Positions 1 to 7,989 of a stretch of DNA of 64,000 nucleotides are shown piece by piece (the first letter of the stretch is position 1; every line of letters starts with the position of its first letter). Source of the stretch: Bacteroidota bacterium (GTDB lineage Bacteria > Bacteroidota > Bacteroidia > Bacteroidales > CAIWKO01). The notes under the pieces were generated by a model. The model ran no database searches. It saw only the letters and a program-made list of their open reading frames with translations, and was not told the origin of the DNA. The stretch is taken from assembly GCA_037133915.1 (NCBI GenBank), contig JBAXND010000002.1, positions 1 to 64,000 on the forward strand. The letters are read 5' to 3'. The position numbers and the translations under genes were made by a program.

Positions 1-25
1 GAAGCCGGGCTTATGCTTCGGCTTC
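1..25. terminator. Possible hairpin terminator at the window edge
   Basis: GAAGCCG (1-7) and CGGCTTC (19-25) can form a 7-bp stem around an 11-nt loop, followed by TTTCAAACTTTT on the plus strand. It may end transcription of a gene to the left of the window. The gene it would serve is not visible and the T-tract is interrupted. Confidence 0.35.
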
Positions 26-450
26 TTTCAAACTTTTACCGGACAACAGTGAAAAAAATATTTTATCACCAATTATTTTCGAGGCCGGCTCAATATGTAT
101 TTCTGTAGTATATGAATTTCTAAGCCTTAAAAAGGGGAAAAAATAAATAATATTCGACCATGCTTGTATGATTCCTTATCCACCTTTACCTAGATTTTGA
201 GTTGGGCACAGTGCGAAAATTTACAATTACAAATCTATTCGTTTTTAATAATAATGGTGTGCAACCAAATAACAATGTCAACGTTCAATGCAAACAATGA
301 AAACATCGATTACCGCTGCTGAGAATATGTTGAAGCACAATCTGCCGTGCGGTAATAATGGGATTTTGAATACCAAAGAAGGTCACTGTGAGATAAAGTC
401 CAAGTGATGCGAGCAATACATCTAAAAAAATATAGTACTTTTGCCATCAA
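26..450. other. Intergenic region before the glycan locus
   Basis: AT-rich stretch in which I see no credible coding frame on either strand, no tRNA and no clear repeat. It ends in the promoter of the first gene. It could be the boundary of the surface-glycan locus or the upstream region of a divergent gene outside the window. Confidence 0.5.
436..443 (+). promoter_or_regulatory. -7 promoter box of the Dlt-like cassette
   Basis: TACTTTTG matches the Bacteroidetes -7 consensus TAnnTTTG. Transcription would begin near 448-452. The first in-frame ATG (451) would then be at the transcript end, and the ATG at 475, preceded by AAAGGA, has a short leader. No good -33 TTTG is visible. Confidence 0.6.
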
Positions 451-474
451 ATGCCGACCATAAAGGATTATATC

Positions 475-2001
475 ATGTCAACTAGCAATTCTTTTACAAA
501 TCAAATTATAAATCCGTTTCTCTATTCACTTTTACATTTTAGAGAAAGAAATGCGTTCTGTATTAACGAAATATTTTATGAATACGGAAAGTTTGGAGAC
601 TGTATAAACAGAATCCGGACATCAGTAAAGCTTGTTGATGCTGAGAGGGTGTATTTCGGACTAGTGGTCAATGATGATCTTGAGACTTATGCTTCCATTT
701 TTGCTTTATGGCTCGAAGGGAAAGCATATGTACCCTTGCATCCACATCAGCCTATTGACCGCAGCACCGAAATTCTGTCGCAAATGGCAATCAATACGGT
801 GTTAGATTCATCCATAGCGTCTGATTTTTCGGCTTATACACTAATTGAAACTTCGAAACTGCCCGACAATGGAACGCAAATTGAGGGATTTTCGGAAACT
901 AGCGACAGCGGCATTGCCTATATACTTTTTACCTCCGGAAGTACCGGAAAGCCCAAAGGCGTTGAAATATCAAGGGGAAATCTTGGGGCATTCACAGATT
1001 CTTTCTGGACCACCGGTATCAATTTGACTGAAAATGACCGCTGTTTACAGTGTTTTGATCTAACTTTCGATGTATCTATTCAGTCTTTTCTGACGCCTCT
1101 TCTTAGGGGTGCGTGTGTTTATACCATTCCTCATAATCAGATAAAATACAGTTATGTATATGGATTGCTCACGGACCATAACCTGACATTTGGTGCGATG
1201 GCGCCGTCAATGCTCAGGTTCCTGAGGCCTTATTTTGATGAGATCGAAGCACCGGATATGAAGGCTTGTATTTTAACTGCCGAAGCTTCGCCCGCTGATC
1301 TGGCCATGGAATGGTATCAATGCATCCCCAATGCCGACATCTATGATCTATACGGGCCAACAGAAGCAACCATCTATTGTACCTGCTACAAAGTGGAAAA
1401 AAGCGGTGTAAACAAGACGCTCAATGGAATGTTGTCTATTGGGAATCCCTTGAAAAACGTCACTGCGATCATTGTTGATGAAGATGAAAAATTACTTCCG
1501 CGTGGCGAAAAGGGAGAATTGTGTGTTTCAGGCGGGCACATCAGTCCGGGATACTGGAATGATCCCGAAAAAACCCAGCGGGCCTTTTTCGTGAAGGAGA
1601 TAGAAGGGGTCCTTCACAGGTTTTACCGAACGGGCGATGTATGCTATTATGATGCGGATGGTTTATTAATGCTGTATGGCCGGATTGATTCCCAGGTAAA
1701 AATTCAGGGTTACCGGGTTGAGTTGGGCGAAATAGAATTTCACGCAAGGTATTTCCTTAATGGAAATAATGTGGTGGTACTTCCATTTATCAATGATAGC
1801 GGCAATACTGAATTGGCTCTGTTCATTGAAATGGTATCGGCCGACACTGCTGCTCTGATGGATTATTTAAAGCAAAAACTACCGTTTTACATGATTCCTA
1901 CAAAGATTATTTTCGAGCCCCAGTTCCTGCTGAATTCAAACAGTAAGGTTGATAAGCTTAAGTTGAAAGAAAAACTCAGTTCATTATGTCAGAATACATA
2001 A
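475..2001 (+). CDS. DltA-like / NRPS-type adenylation enzyme, stand-alone
   Basis: AMP-forming ligase of the NRPS A-domain/DltA family, expected to activate a carboxylic acid with ATP and load it on the carrier protein two genes downstream. Visible motifs: the P-loop TSGSTGKPKG (about residues 152-162), FDVS with Asp199 at the place that binds the substrate alpha-amino group in NRPS A domains, YGPTEA, YRTGD, and the C-terminal NSKVDK with Lys491. There is no fused condensation or carrier domain, as in DltA. The Asp suggests an amino acid substrate (inference); which one cannot be read safely. The start at 475 is chosen over 451 because of AAAGGA upstream and the promoter position. It overlaps the next gene by 16 nt, suggesting translational coupling. 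Confidence 0.82.
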   Translation: MSTSNSFTNQIINPFLYSLLHFRERNAFCINEIFYEYGKFGDCINRIRTSVKLVDAERVYFGLVVNDDLETYASIFALWLEGKAYVPLHPHQPIDRSTEILSQMAINTVLDSSIASDFSAYTLIETSKLPDNGTQIEGFSETSDSGIAYILFTSGSTGKPKGVEISRGNLGAFTDSFWTTGINLTENDRCLQCFDLTFDVSIQSFLTPLLRGACVYTIPHNQIKYSYVYGLLTDHNLTFGAMAPSMLRFLRPYFDEIEAPDMKACILTAEASPADLAMEWYQCIPNADIYDLYGPTEATIYCTCYKVEKSGVNKTLNGMLSIGNPLKNVTAIIVDEDEKLLPRGEKGELCVSGGHISPGYWNDPEKTQRAFFVKEIEGVLHRFYRTGDVCYYDADGLLMLYGRIDSQVKIQGYRVELGEIEFHARYFLNGNNVVVLPFINDSGNTELALFIEMVSADTAALMDYLKQKLPFYMIPTKIIFEPQFLLNSNSKVDKLKLKEKLSSLCQNT

Positions 2002-2639
2002 TACGGCGGGCAATTCTTGCCGATATTGACTTTTTAGTTGAAACGATTATTGAGGCTGAAAAAAGCGGCACTGAAGTATTAACATATTCTACGATATTTG
2101 GATTAAGTTATGATGAAACAAAGAGGGCTATAGATTCAATGCTTCGTGAAGATATCGAAGGCTGTGAATTATCGATGTCGGGATTTGCCATCGCCGAAAA
2201 AAATAATGAGATTGCCGCTGCTATGTGTGCTTGGGTAGAGGGAGCAGAGGGAATTTCATCAACAATACTCAAAGGCAACCTGCTGGGATTCGTCTTGCCG
2301 GCAGAAGCCCTTATCAAAGCAAGAAGTGTAAGCCATATTGTTGCACCACTTACCATTGAGTTTACACCCGGATCATTGTGTATAGGGTTAGTTTATGTGA
2401 ACGCTATGCATCGGGGAAAAAATTTAGTAAACGAATTGTTGCAGTTTCACATCCAGAAGGCGGTTGCAACACATTCTATTTCAGATGTTTGCATACAGGT
2501 TTTTGCCAATAACGTTGCCGCCATCAAAGCCTATAGCAAGGTTGGATTCGAATATACCCGCGTTTGTGAGGTATTAACTGAAGGTATTGATAAACTCCTG
2601 CCCTCCGGAAAAAAAGTATTAATGACTAAATTTATCTAG
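1986..2639 (+). CDS. GNAT-family N-acetyltransferase within the Dlt-like cassette
   Basis: A 217-residue protein with a GNAT-like layout: an N-terminal IRRA start, a central beta strand followed by HRGKNLVNELL resembling the acetyl-CoA-binding motif A (about residues 138-150), and a C-terminal ANNVAAIKAYSKVGFE typical of the family end. It overlaps the adenylation gene by 16 nt and is followed 6 nt later by the carrier protein, so it is almost certainly made with them. A GNAT is not part of the classical dltABCD operon. It may N-acylate the amino acid before or after loading (inference). The substrate is unknown. Confidence 0.72.
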   Translation: MSEYIIRRAILADIDFLVETIIEAEKSGTEVLTYSTIFGLSYDETKRAIDSMLREDIEGCELSMSGFAIAEKNNEIAAAMCAWVEGAEGISSTILKGNLLGFVLPAEALIKARSVSHIVAPLTIEFTPGSLCIGLVYVNAMHRGKNLVNELLQFHIQKAVATHSISDVCIQVFANNVAAIKAYSKVGFEYTRVCEVLTEGIDKLLPSGKKVLMTKFI

Positions 2640-2645
2640 GCCAAA

Positions 2646-2888
2646 ATGGAAAAAGAAATAATAGTTAGCAAACTTACAGCGATTTTCAGGGATATTTTCA
2701 ATAATGAGAATCTGGTGCTTACCCGCGAAATGACAGCCAATGATGTTGAAGACTGGAGCTCGCTTACACACGTTTTAATGATAAAACAGGTTGAGTCCGT
2801 TTTTGCAATTAAGATATCACTTAAAGAATTGAACAAACTGAAAAATGTGGGCGTGCTGATAGATCTTATTGAATCAAAGACGCTGTAA
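2646..2888 (+). CDS. Acyl/peptidyl carrier protein (DltC-like), cassette 1
   Basis: An 80-residue single-domain carrier protein. The phosphopantetheine site lies in EDWSSLTH, where Ser39 aligns with the Ser of the usual DSL motif. The residue before it is Ser instead of the usual Asp, a small departure that the paralogue at 17201 does not share (GWDSLSH). It lies 6 nt after the GNAT gene and 61 nt before an MBOAT gene, the order expected of DltC feeding DltB. It would carry the activated group from the adenylation enzyme to the membrane acyltransferase. Confidence 0.85.
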   Translation: MEKEIIVSKLTAIFRDIFNNENLVLTREMTANDVEDWSSLTHVLMIKQVESVFAIKISLKELNKLKNVGVLIDLIESKTL

Positions 2889-2949
2889 ATAGTAAATTCC
2901 AGATAAGATAAACTCCAAGCTTAACGGGAACAGAACATTAACCTAAACT

Positions 2950-4386
2950 ATGACTTTTACATCACTTCATTTTTTATTATTCTTTCCGGCAGTAGTAATT
3001 ATTTATTACCTGCTCCCTCAAAAGGTCAGATGGGGCTTCCTCCTTATCGCGAGCTACTTTTTTTATATCAATATTAAACCGGTATACGCGATTTTGCTTG
3101 CCGGAGTAACTCTTACAACATATTTATTTACCCGGCTAATCGACCGCGCCAAAAGCGAAAGAAATAAAAAAAGGTTGCTGATAGCTGATGTTGTGCTTAC
3201 CCTGTTTCCGCTGTTCTTTTTCAAATATTTTAGCATGGTTAATCATACGATAATTGCCATGCTTCAGCAGGTCGGGATCCACTGGCTCCTGCCAGATATA
3301 ACGTTCATATTGCCGGTAGGTATCTCATTTTATACATTCATGGCCATAGGCTATGCTATTGATGTTTATAATGAGGACGTTACCGTGGAAAAGAATCTTG
3401 CTGTGGTTGCGTTGTTTTTATCATTCTTTCCTGTCGTTTTATCGGGGCCCATTGAACGGGCCGGCAATATGCTGAGCCAGTTCAGGGCCCGGCTCAACTT
3501 TAATTATCCTCTTGCCGTAAAAGGACTGAAGCTGATGTTGTGGGGTTATTTTATGAAGTTGGTAATCGCCGATAGGATTGCGATTTATACTGAACAGGTA
3601 TTTCGGAGTGTTGATTTGCAGCCCGGCACTTCGCTACTTATGGCGACAATACTTTACCCGGTACAGGTATACGGTGATCTGGGCGGATATTCTCTGATCG
3701 CCATTGGCTGTGCGAATATTATGGGAATAAACGTGATCCAGAATTTCAATCGCCCGTTTTTTGCCACAACCATGTCGAAATTCTGGCAGCGTTGGCATAT
3801 ATCCCTGATAAGCTGGCTGACTGATTATGTGTTCACACCATTATCATACAGCTTCAGGAGTTTTAAGATAAGCGGAATCATGATGGCACTTATGCTTACG
3901 TTTATTATTTCTGGCATCTGGCATGGTGCCCAGACTACTTTTATAATCTGGGGCGCGATTCAGGGTGCAGTGCTGAGTTTTGAAGCCCTTACGATGAAAC
4001 GACGCTCGTTGTTTGAAAAAAAATTCGGGTTGAAGGATAAGTGGTGGTACCTTTTGTTAAATACCGCAATTATTTATATGCTCTTTGCTTTTTCCTTGCT
4101 ATTTGGTGGAGCTGTGGGTTCGATCTCAAAGACCATCACCGTTTTTGTAAAAGTTTTCACCGATTTCCGCCATCCTTATGTTGACAGGGAAACGCTGGTC
4201 TATGCATTTATCGGGATTTTCATTTTATTTATCTCTGAAATCAGAGATGAATATTTCCCGGGGAAATTTAAAATTTACGATAGTAAACATATAGCAGTAC
4301 GGTGGCCGGCATACCTGCTTACACTGGCAATTATTGTTTTTGCTGGAGTATATTCCGGCAGTAAATTCATCTATTTTCAGTTTTAA
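2950..4386 (+). CDS. MBOAT-family membrane O-acyltransferase (DltB/AlgI-like), cassette 1
   Basis: A 478-residue polytopic membrane protein with many hydrophobic helices. It has the MBOAT signatures FWQRWHISLISWL and SGIWHGAQ; His325 of the WHG motif is the expected catalytic histidine. In DltB and AlgI relatives this family moves an acyl group from a cytoplasmic donor (carrier protein or CoA) across the membrane toward an extracytoplasmic polymer. The carrier protein directly upstream and an SGNH protein directly downstream (2-nt gap) indicate a Dlt-type relay. Similar in length and motifs to the MBOAT at 17475. Confidence 0.9.
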   Translation: MTFTSLHFLLFFPAVVIIYYLLPQKVRWGFLLIASYFFYINIKPVYAILLAGVTLTTYLFTRLIDRAKSERNKKRLLIADVVLTLFPLFFFKYFSMVNHTIIAMLQQVGIHWLLPDITFILPVGISFYTFMAIGYAIDVYNEDVTVEKNLAVVALFLSFFPVVLSGPIERAGNMLSQFRARLNFNYPLAVKGLKLMLWGYFMKLVIADRIAIYTEQVFRSVDLQPGTSLLMATILYPVQVYGDLGGYSLIAIGCANIMGINVIQNFNRPFFATTMSKFWQRWHISLISWLTDYVFTPLSYSFRSFKISGIMMALMLTFIISGIWHGAQTTFIIWGAIQGAVLSFEALTMKRRSLFEKKFGLKDKWWYLLLNTAIIYMLFAFSLLFGGAVGSISKTITVFVKVFTDFRHPYVDRETLVYAFIGIFILFISEIRDEYFPGKFKIYDSKHIAVRWPAYLLTLAIIVFAGVYSGSKFIYFQF

Positions 4387-4388
4387 TC

Positions 4389-5312
4389 ATGATGAAACAT
4401 TTTGTTTTTCGGATCGCACTTTTTTCATTATTTGCACTGATGCTGTTTACCGGCATATACCTGTTGTCGGATCAGATGATCAATCTCCGTAAAAAGCACT
4501 TTTTCAAAGTGAATAAAAATGTAAATATTGTTTTTGCTGGAGATTCCAATATAGCCTGTTCTGTGAACGACAGCCTGATTCCTCACTCGGTTAATCTGGC
4601 TAGTAATGGGGAAACCTATATGTACACGTATTACAAATTAAAAAATCTGTTTGAATACAATCCTCAGATAAAAACAGTTTTTCTCAATTACACGTATTCT
4701 AATATTGATATTGCTTCCGAAACTTATTTTTTATATTCAAAAGAACATCTTACCGACAAGAATTCATCATTCAATTATCTATTGGGTCAGAATGAAAAAC
4801 ACTTATTATTTTTCCATAATCCCCTGGGTTATATTTTGTCTCTTCAGTTAGCCGTTCAAAAGAATATTACACGAATCTGTAAAACATTTACTGGCAGCAA
4901 TCAAGACATACGAGATTATAATTTTGGTCGGTATTATTTTTTGGATAGACACAAAGTGGATGAAGACATATACCATTGTTTCTTCCGCGAATGGACCTTC
5001 ACAAAATCAGACATACAATTGTATTATCTCAAAATGATATCAGATTTATGTAAGGAGCACTCTGTTCTGCTTGTTCTTCTGAAACCGCCAGCACATCCCT
5101 TCAACAAGTATTTTCTTGTACAAGAAATGAAACGAAGTTGGACGATTATTCAGAAAGAACAATTGAAAGACTCCCTCCTTGATTTTACGACCCTGCCAAT
5201 ACCCGATTCATGCTACAGTGATTTGGCGCACCTAAATTATAAGGGCGCACGCATTTTTTCTAAGCAGTTAAATGCGGTTATAGAATCCAATAAAAGGGTA
5301 GTGAAACCTTGA
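4389..5312 (+). CDS. Membrane-anchored SGNH-type acyltransferase/hydrolase (DltD-like role)
   Basis: A 307-residue protein with one N-terminal hydrophobic segment (about residues 5-27), consistent with a membrane-anchored periplasmic protein. It has a GDS block (Gly51-Asp52-Ser53) with Ser53 as likely nucleophile and a C-terminal SDLAHLNYKG with Asp278 and His281, the spacing of the SGNH catalytic pair. It begins 2 nt after the MBOAT stop. In dlt and alginate-acetylation systems such partners complete transfer to the polymer; the same is inferred here. Sequence similarity to true DltD is not obvious by eye, so the name describes the role only. Cassette 2 lacks an equivalent. Confidence 0.72.
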   Translation: MMKHFVFRIALFSLFALMLFTGIYLLSDQMINLRKKHFFKVNKNVNIVFAGDSNIACSVNDSLIPHSVNLASNGETYMYTYYKLKNLFEYNPQIKTVFLNYTYSNIDIASETYFLYSKEHLTDKNSSFNYLLGQNEKHLLFFHNPLGYILSLQLAVQKNITRICKTFTGSNQDIRDYNFGRYYFLDRHKVDEDIYHCFFREWTFTKSDIQLYYLKMISDLCKEHSVLLVLLKPPAHPFNKYFLVQEMKRSWTIIQKEQLKDSLLDFTTLPIPDSCYSDLAHLNYKGARIFSKQLNAVIESNKRVVKP

Positions 5313-5371
5313 AAAGCAGATTGATTGTTGGCGGGCAGCATTAGTACCGGAATTTATTTGTCTGTTTTCCG

Positions 5372-5379
5372 TATTTTTG
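5372..5379 (+). promoter_or_regulatory. -7 promoter box before the ABC exporter permease
   Basis: TATTTTTG fits TAnnTTTG and lies 21 nt before the ATG at 5401. It suggests that the exporter genes can be transcribed separately from the Dlt-like cassette. No convincing -33 element at the usual spacing. Confidence 0.5.
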
Positions 5380-5400
5380 CACTTAATTGAAGATTGACCT

Positions 5401-6249
5401 ATGATGAAGGAAACTGAATGGACCGAAGTAATCAGACCTAAAAAAGGTCTGTTTGACTTACGTCTGAAAGATTTATGGCGCTATCGCGACCTACTGGTGC
5501 TCTTGGTGAGAAGAGATTTTGTCGCGACCTATAAACAAACGGTGCTCGGACCGATATGGTATTTTTTGCAACCCGTTCTTACCACTCTTATGATGTTCGT
5601 GGTGTTTACTAAAATTGCCAAAATCCCTACAGATGGTCTGCCGCCCATTTTGTTCTACATGATTGGAAATGTGGCCTGGAGTTATTTTTCTGTTTGCCTC
5701 ACGAAAACATCTAATACATTTATTATCAATGCCGGAATTTTCGGAAAAGTATATTTCCCGCGACTTATTATTCCGCTGTCAACAGTCATTTCAAGTCTTA
5801 TTGCCTTTTTAACACAAATGATTCTTTTTATAGCACTGTTGATTTACTACCATTTTAATGGATTCAGCATGCATTTTGACGCATCTCTGGCATTAGTTCC
5901 TTACTTCATTCTTTTGATGGCGCTGCTTGGTCTCGGACTGGGAATTATCTTTTCTTCTCTGACAACCAAGTACCGCGACCTCGCGCTTCTCCTTACTTTT
6001 GGGGTGCAACTATTTATGTATGCAACACCGGTCATCTATTCCGTTTCATCTATTGGCGGAAACCTTCGCAGGGTTATCATGCTGAATCCGCTCACTTCAA
6101 TCATAGAAGGATTTCGTCACGCATTTCTCGGAACCGGACTTCTCGATTTTCACCTGATTTTATATTCAACTATTTTTACACTAGTAGTGCTTTGTATTGG
6201 TGTATTGATGTTTAACAGGGTAGAGCAGAGTTTTATGGATACTGTTTAG
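5401..6249 (+). CDS. wzm: ABC-2 type polysaccharide export permease (Wzm-like)
   Basis: A 282-residue inner-membrane protein with about six hydrophobic helices. The N-terminal segment RYRDLLVLLVRRDF followed by YKQTVLGPIWYFLQP is characteristic of O-antigen/capsule ABC permeases. It should form the membrane channel of an ATP-driven exporter that moves undecaprenyl-linked polysaccharide across the inner membrane. Its ATPase partner is at 6712, but an unrelated four-helix-bundle gene is placed between them. Two adjacent ATG codons (5401, 5404) are possible starts. Confidence 0.92.
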   Translation: MMKETEWTEVIRPKKGLFDLRLKDLWRYRDLLVLLVRRDFVATYKQTVLGPIWYFLQPVLTTLMMFVVFTKIAKIPTDGLPPILFYMIGNVAWSYFSVCLTKTSNTFIINAGIFGKVYFPRLIIPLSTVISSLIAFLTQMILFIALLIYYHFNGFSMHFDASLALVPYFILLMALLGLGLGIIFSSLTTKYRDLALLLTFGVQLFMYATPVIYSVSSIGGNLRRVIMLNPLTSIIEGFRHAFLGTGLLDFHLILYSTIFTLVVLCIGVLMFNRVEQSFMDTV

Positions 6250-6320
6250 GGGTAAGGGATTGGTGAACGATGGAAGTGAATAGACAAATGAGTATTGGAA
6301 GTAACTATTGAATCTGTCAG

Positions 6321-6725
6321 ATGACTCATAAAATAAGTAGTTTTAAAGACTTGGAGGATTGGAAACACTCACACGAATTAGTGTTGAGCCTTTACTCCAT
6401 TTCTTCAGGTTTTCCTAAAAATGAAGAATTCAGAATCACAAATCAGTTACTACGCGCAGGTATTTCAATTCCAACAAATATTGCGGAGGGCGCAGGAAGA
6501 TTCTCAAACAAAGAGTACATTCATTTTCTCGTCATCGCACGAGGATCTGTAGAAGAAGTAAAATACTTGGTTTTCCTGGCAAAGGAATTACATTATATAC
6601 CGGAAGAAAAATATCTGGAACTGGATTTGGGCATTAATCAAATAGGCAAAATGCTGAATGGCTTAATCTGCAGCCTCAGAAATCAACCCCCAACCCCCAA
6701 CCCCCAACCCCATGAAAATAATTGA
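6321..6725 (+). CDS. Four-helix bundle protein (23S rRNA intervening-sequence family)
   Basis: A 134-residue helical protein with the family's hallmarks: an N-terminal FKDLEDWKHSHELVL, a central LLRAGISIPTNIAEGAGR and KEYIHFLVIARGSVEEVKYLV. These proteins were first seen in insertions within 23S rRNA genes but are common as stand-alone genes in Bacteroidetes; their function is uncertain. The last residues (PPTPNPQP) are encoded by a CCCCCAA tandem repeat, and the stop codon lies inside the next gene. It sits between wzm and wzt with no rRNA nearby, which looks like an insertion into the exporter operon. Confidence 0.85.
   Translation: MTHKISSFKDLEDWKHSHELVLSLYSISSGFPKNEEFRITNQLLRAGISIPTNIAEGAGRFSNKEYIHFLVIARGSVEEVKYLVFLAKELHYIPEEKYLELDLGINQIGKMLNGLICSLRNQPPTPNPQPHENN
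6685..6711. repeat. AACCCCC tandem repeat abutting the wzt start codon
   Basis: Three copies of AACCCCC plus a fourth AACCCC run directly up to the ATG at 6712. On the minus strand this gives four G-runs of four or five bases separated by TT, a classic G-quadruplex-capable pattern; the plus strand and mRNA are C-rich. It is both the 3' coding end of the four-helix-bundle gene and the whole leader of wzt, leaving no room for a ribosome binding site. Confidence 0.9.
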
Positions 6726-7962
6726 ACTCGAAAATATAAGCAAGCAATACCGTCTGGGGCTGGTAAGCAGCAGAACCGTTGCCGGTGATCTGAACCGATT
6801 CTGGGCGCGTATTAGGGGTAAAGAAGATCCAACATTGAAAATTGGTGTTGGTAATACACTTGATGTGAACGACGGCGAGTATGTTTGGGCACTGAAAGAT
6901 ATTAACATGGCGGTTGCCGAAGGTGAAGTGTTGGGCATCATCGGAAAAAATGGCGCTGGAAAATCAACGCTGCTCAAAATACTATCAAAAGTAACGACTC
7001 CAACGACCGGCCTTATTAAGATAAAAGGACGCATCGCGAGTTTGCTGGAAGTGGGAACGGGATTTCACCCAGAGCTTACCGGCAGAGAGAATATTTTTCT
7101 GAACGGTGCCATTCTAGGGATGACTAAAAGAGAAATCAGAACAAAGTTCGATGAAATCGTAGAGTTCTCCGGCGTTGGAAAATATATAGATACTCCTGTT
7201 AAACGCTACAGCAGCGGTATGTATGTTCGCCTAGCCTTTGCTGTTGCAGCACATCTTGAACCCGAAATTCTTATTGTTGATGAAGTGCTTGCTGTAGGTG
7301 ATGCCGACTTTCAAAAAAAATGTCTTGGCAAGATGAAAGACGTAGCCGGCGAAGGCCGAACAGTCCTTTTTGTAAGTCACAATATGACTGCCGTAAGGTC
7401 ATTATGTAAAAACGCAATATTGCTCAAACAGGGCATGGTTGAAGCAACCGGCACTGCTGACGATATGGTGGACCATTATTTGAAGTTAGGAACGGGCAAT
7501 CTGGTTAAAAATATCAGTTACGATAACCCGGACGTAGCGCCTGGCAATGAGAATATCAGGATAAAAACTGTAAATGTCAGCCCTGATGATATTGCTGTTG
7601 ACAAGGAGGTAACCCTCACTTTTGAGTTCTGGAATATGCAGCAGGAGCAAAAAATAAAGATCGCATTTGACTTGCTGAATTTGCACGAGCAAATCGTTTT
7701 TGGCTCTGCGACAGATGTGAGCGTAGACTTCGAGAAAAAAGGCAAGACTGTTTGTACCATCCCTGCCAATCTGTTAAATGACGATATTTATTCGGTCAAC
7801 CTTTTCTTCTTCACTGAAGGGATGCGTCCACTGTATATGAATAAAGAAATATTATCATTTGAGGTGCGCGATATTCAGCGGGATTATGCGTATTTCGGGA
7901 AAGTGAACGGGATTGTGAGGCCGCAGCTTAAATGGGCCGTATCAGGAGAAAATGAAAAATAA
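6712..7962 (+). CDS. wzt: ABC polysaccharide exporter ATPase with C-terminal cap-recognition domain (Wzt-like)
   Basis: A 416-residue protein. An N-terminal ABC ATPase (about 1-245) shows the Walker A GKNGAGKST (78-86), the signature region YSSGMYVRLAFAVA and Walker B ILIVDEVLAVGD. A C-terminal beta-rich domain (about 255-416) matches the Wzt C-terminal module, which in E. coli O8/O9a reads a chain-terminating modification on the O-polysaccharide. The extra domain suggests export of chains that end in a specific cap; the FkbM methyltransferase at 11143 is a candidate cap enzyme (inference). The leader is the C-rich repeat. Confidence 0.93.
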   Translation: MKIIELENISKQYRLGLVSSRTVAGDLNRFWARIRGKEDPTLKIGVGNTLDVNDGEYVWALKDINMAVAEGEVLGIIGKNGAGKSTLLKILSKVTTPTTGLIKIKGRIASLLEVGTGFHPELTGRENIFLNGAILGMTKREIRTKFDEIVEFSGVGKYIDTPVKRYSSGMYVRLAFAVAAHLEPEILIVDEVLAVGDADFQKKCLGKMKDVAGEGRTVLFVSHNMTAVRSLCKNAILLKQGMVEATGTADDMVDHYLKLGTGNLVKNISYDNPDVAPGNENIRIKTVNVSPDDIAVDKEVTLTFEFWNMQQEQKIKIAFDLLNLHEQIVFGSATDVSVDFEKKGKTVCTIPANLLNDDIYSVNLFFFTEGMRPLYMNKEILSFEVRDIQRDYAYFGKVNGIVRPQLKWAVSGENEK

Positions 7963-7989
7963 TAGCGTAAGGTAAGGAATAGTTATATC

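Noticed and set aside
475..5312. Nonribosomal peptide synthetase
   Set aside because: There is no condensation or thioesterase domain and the carrier is a separate protein followed by an MBOAT; the Dlt-like reading fits better.
6685..6711. Tandem repeat as a CRISPR or telomere-like array
   Set aside because: The unit is only 7 nt, has no spacers, and is contained in a coding end; it is a simple tandem repeat.
6321..6725. Part of a 23S rRNA gene with an intervening sequence
   Set aside because: Only the protein family is shared; there is no rRNA sequence on either side.
6663..7034. Minus-strand open frame across the C-rich repeat and wzt start
   Set aside because: It is antisense to well-supported genes and its product is low in complexity without family features.
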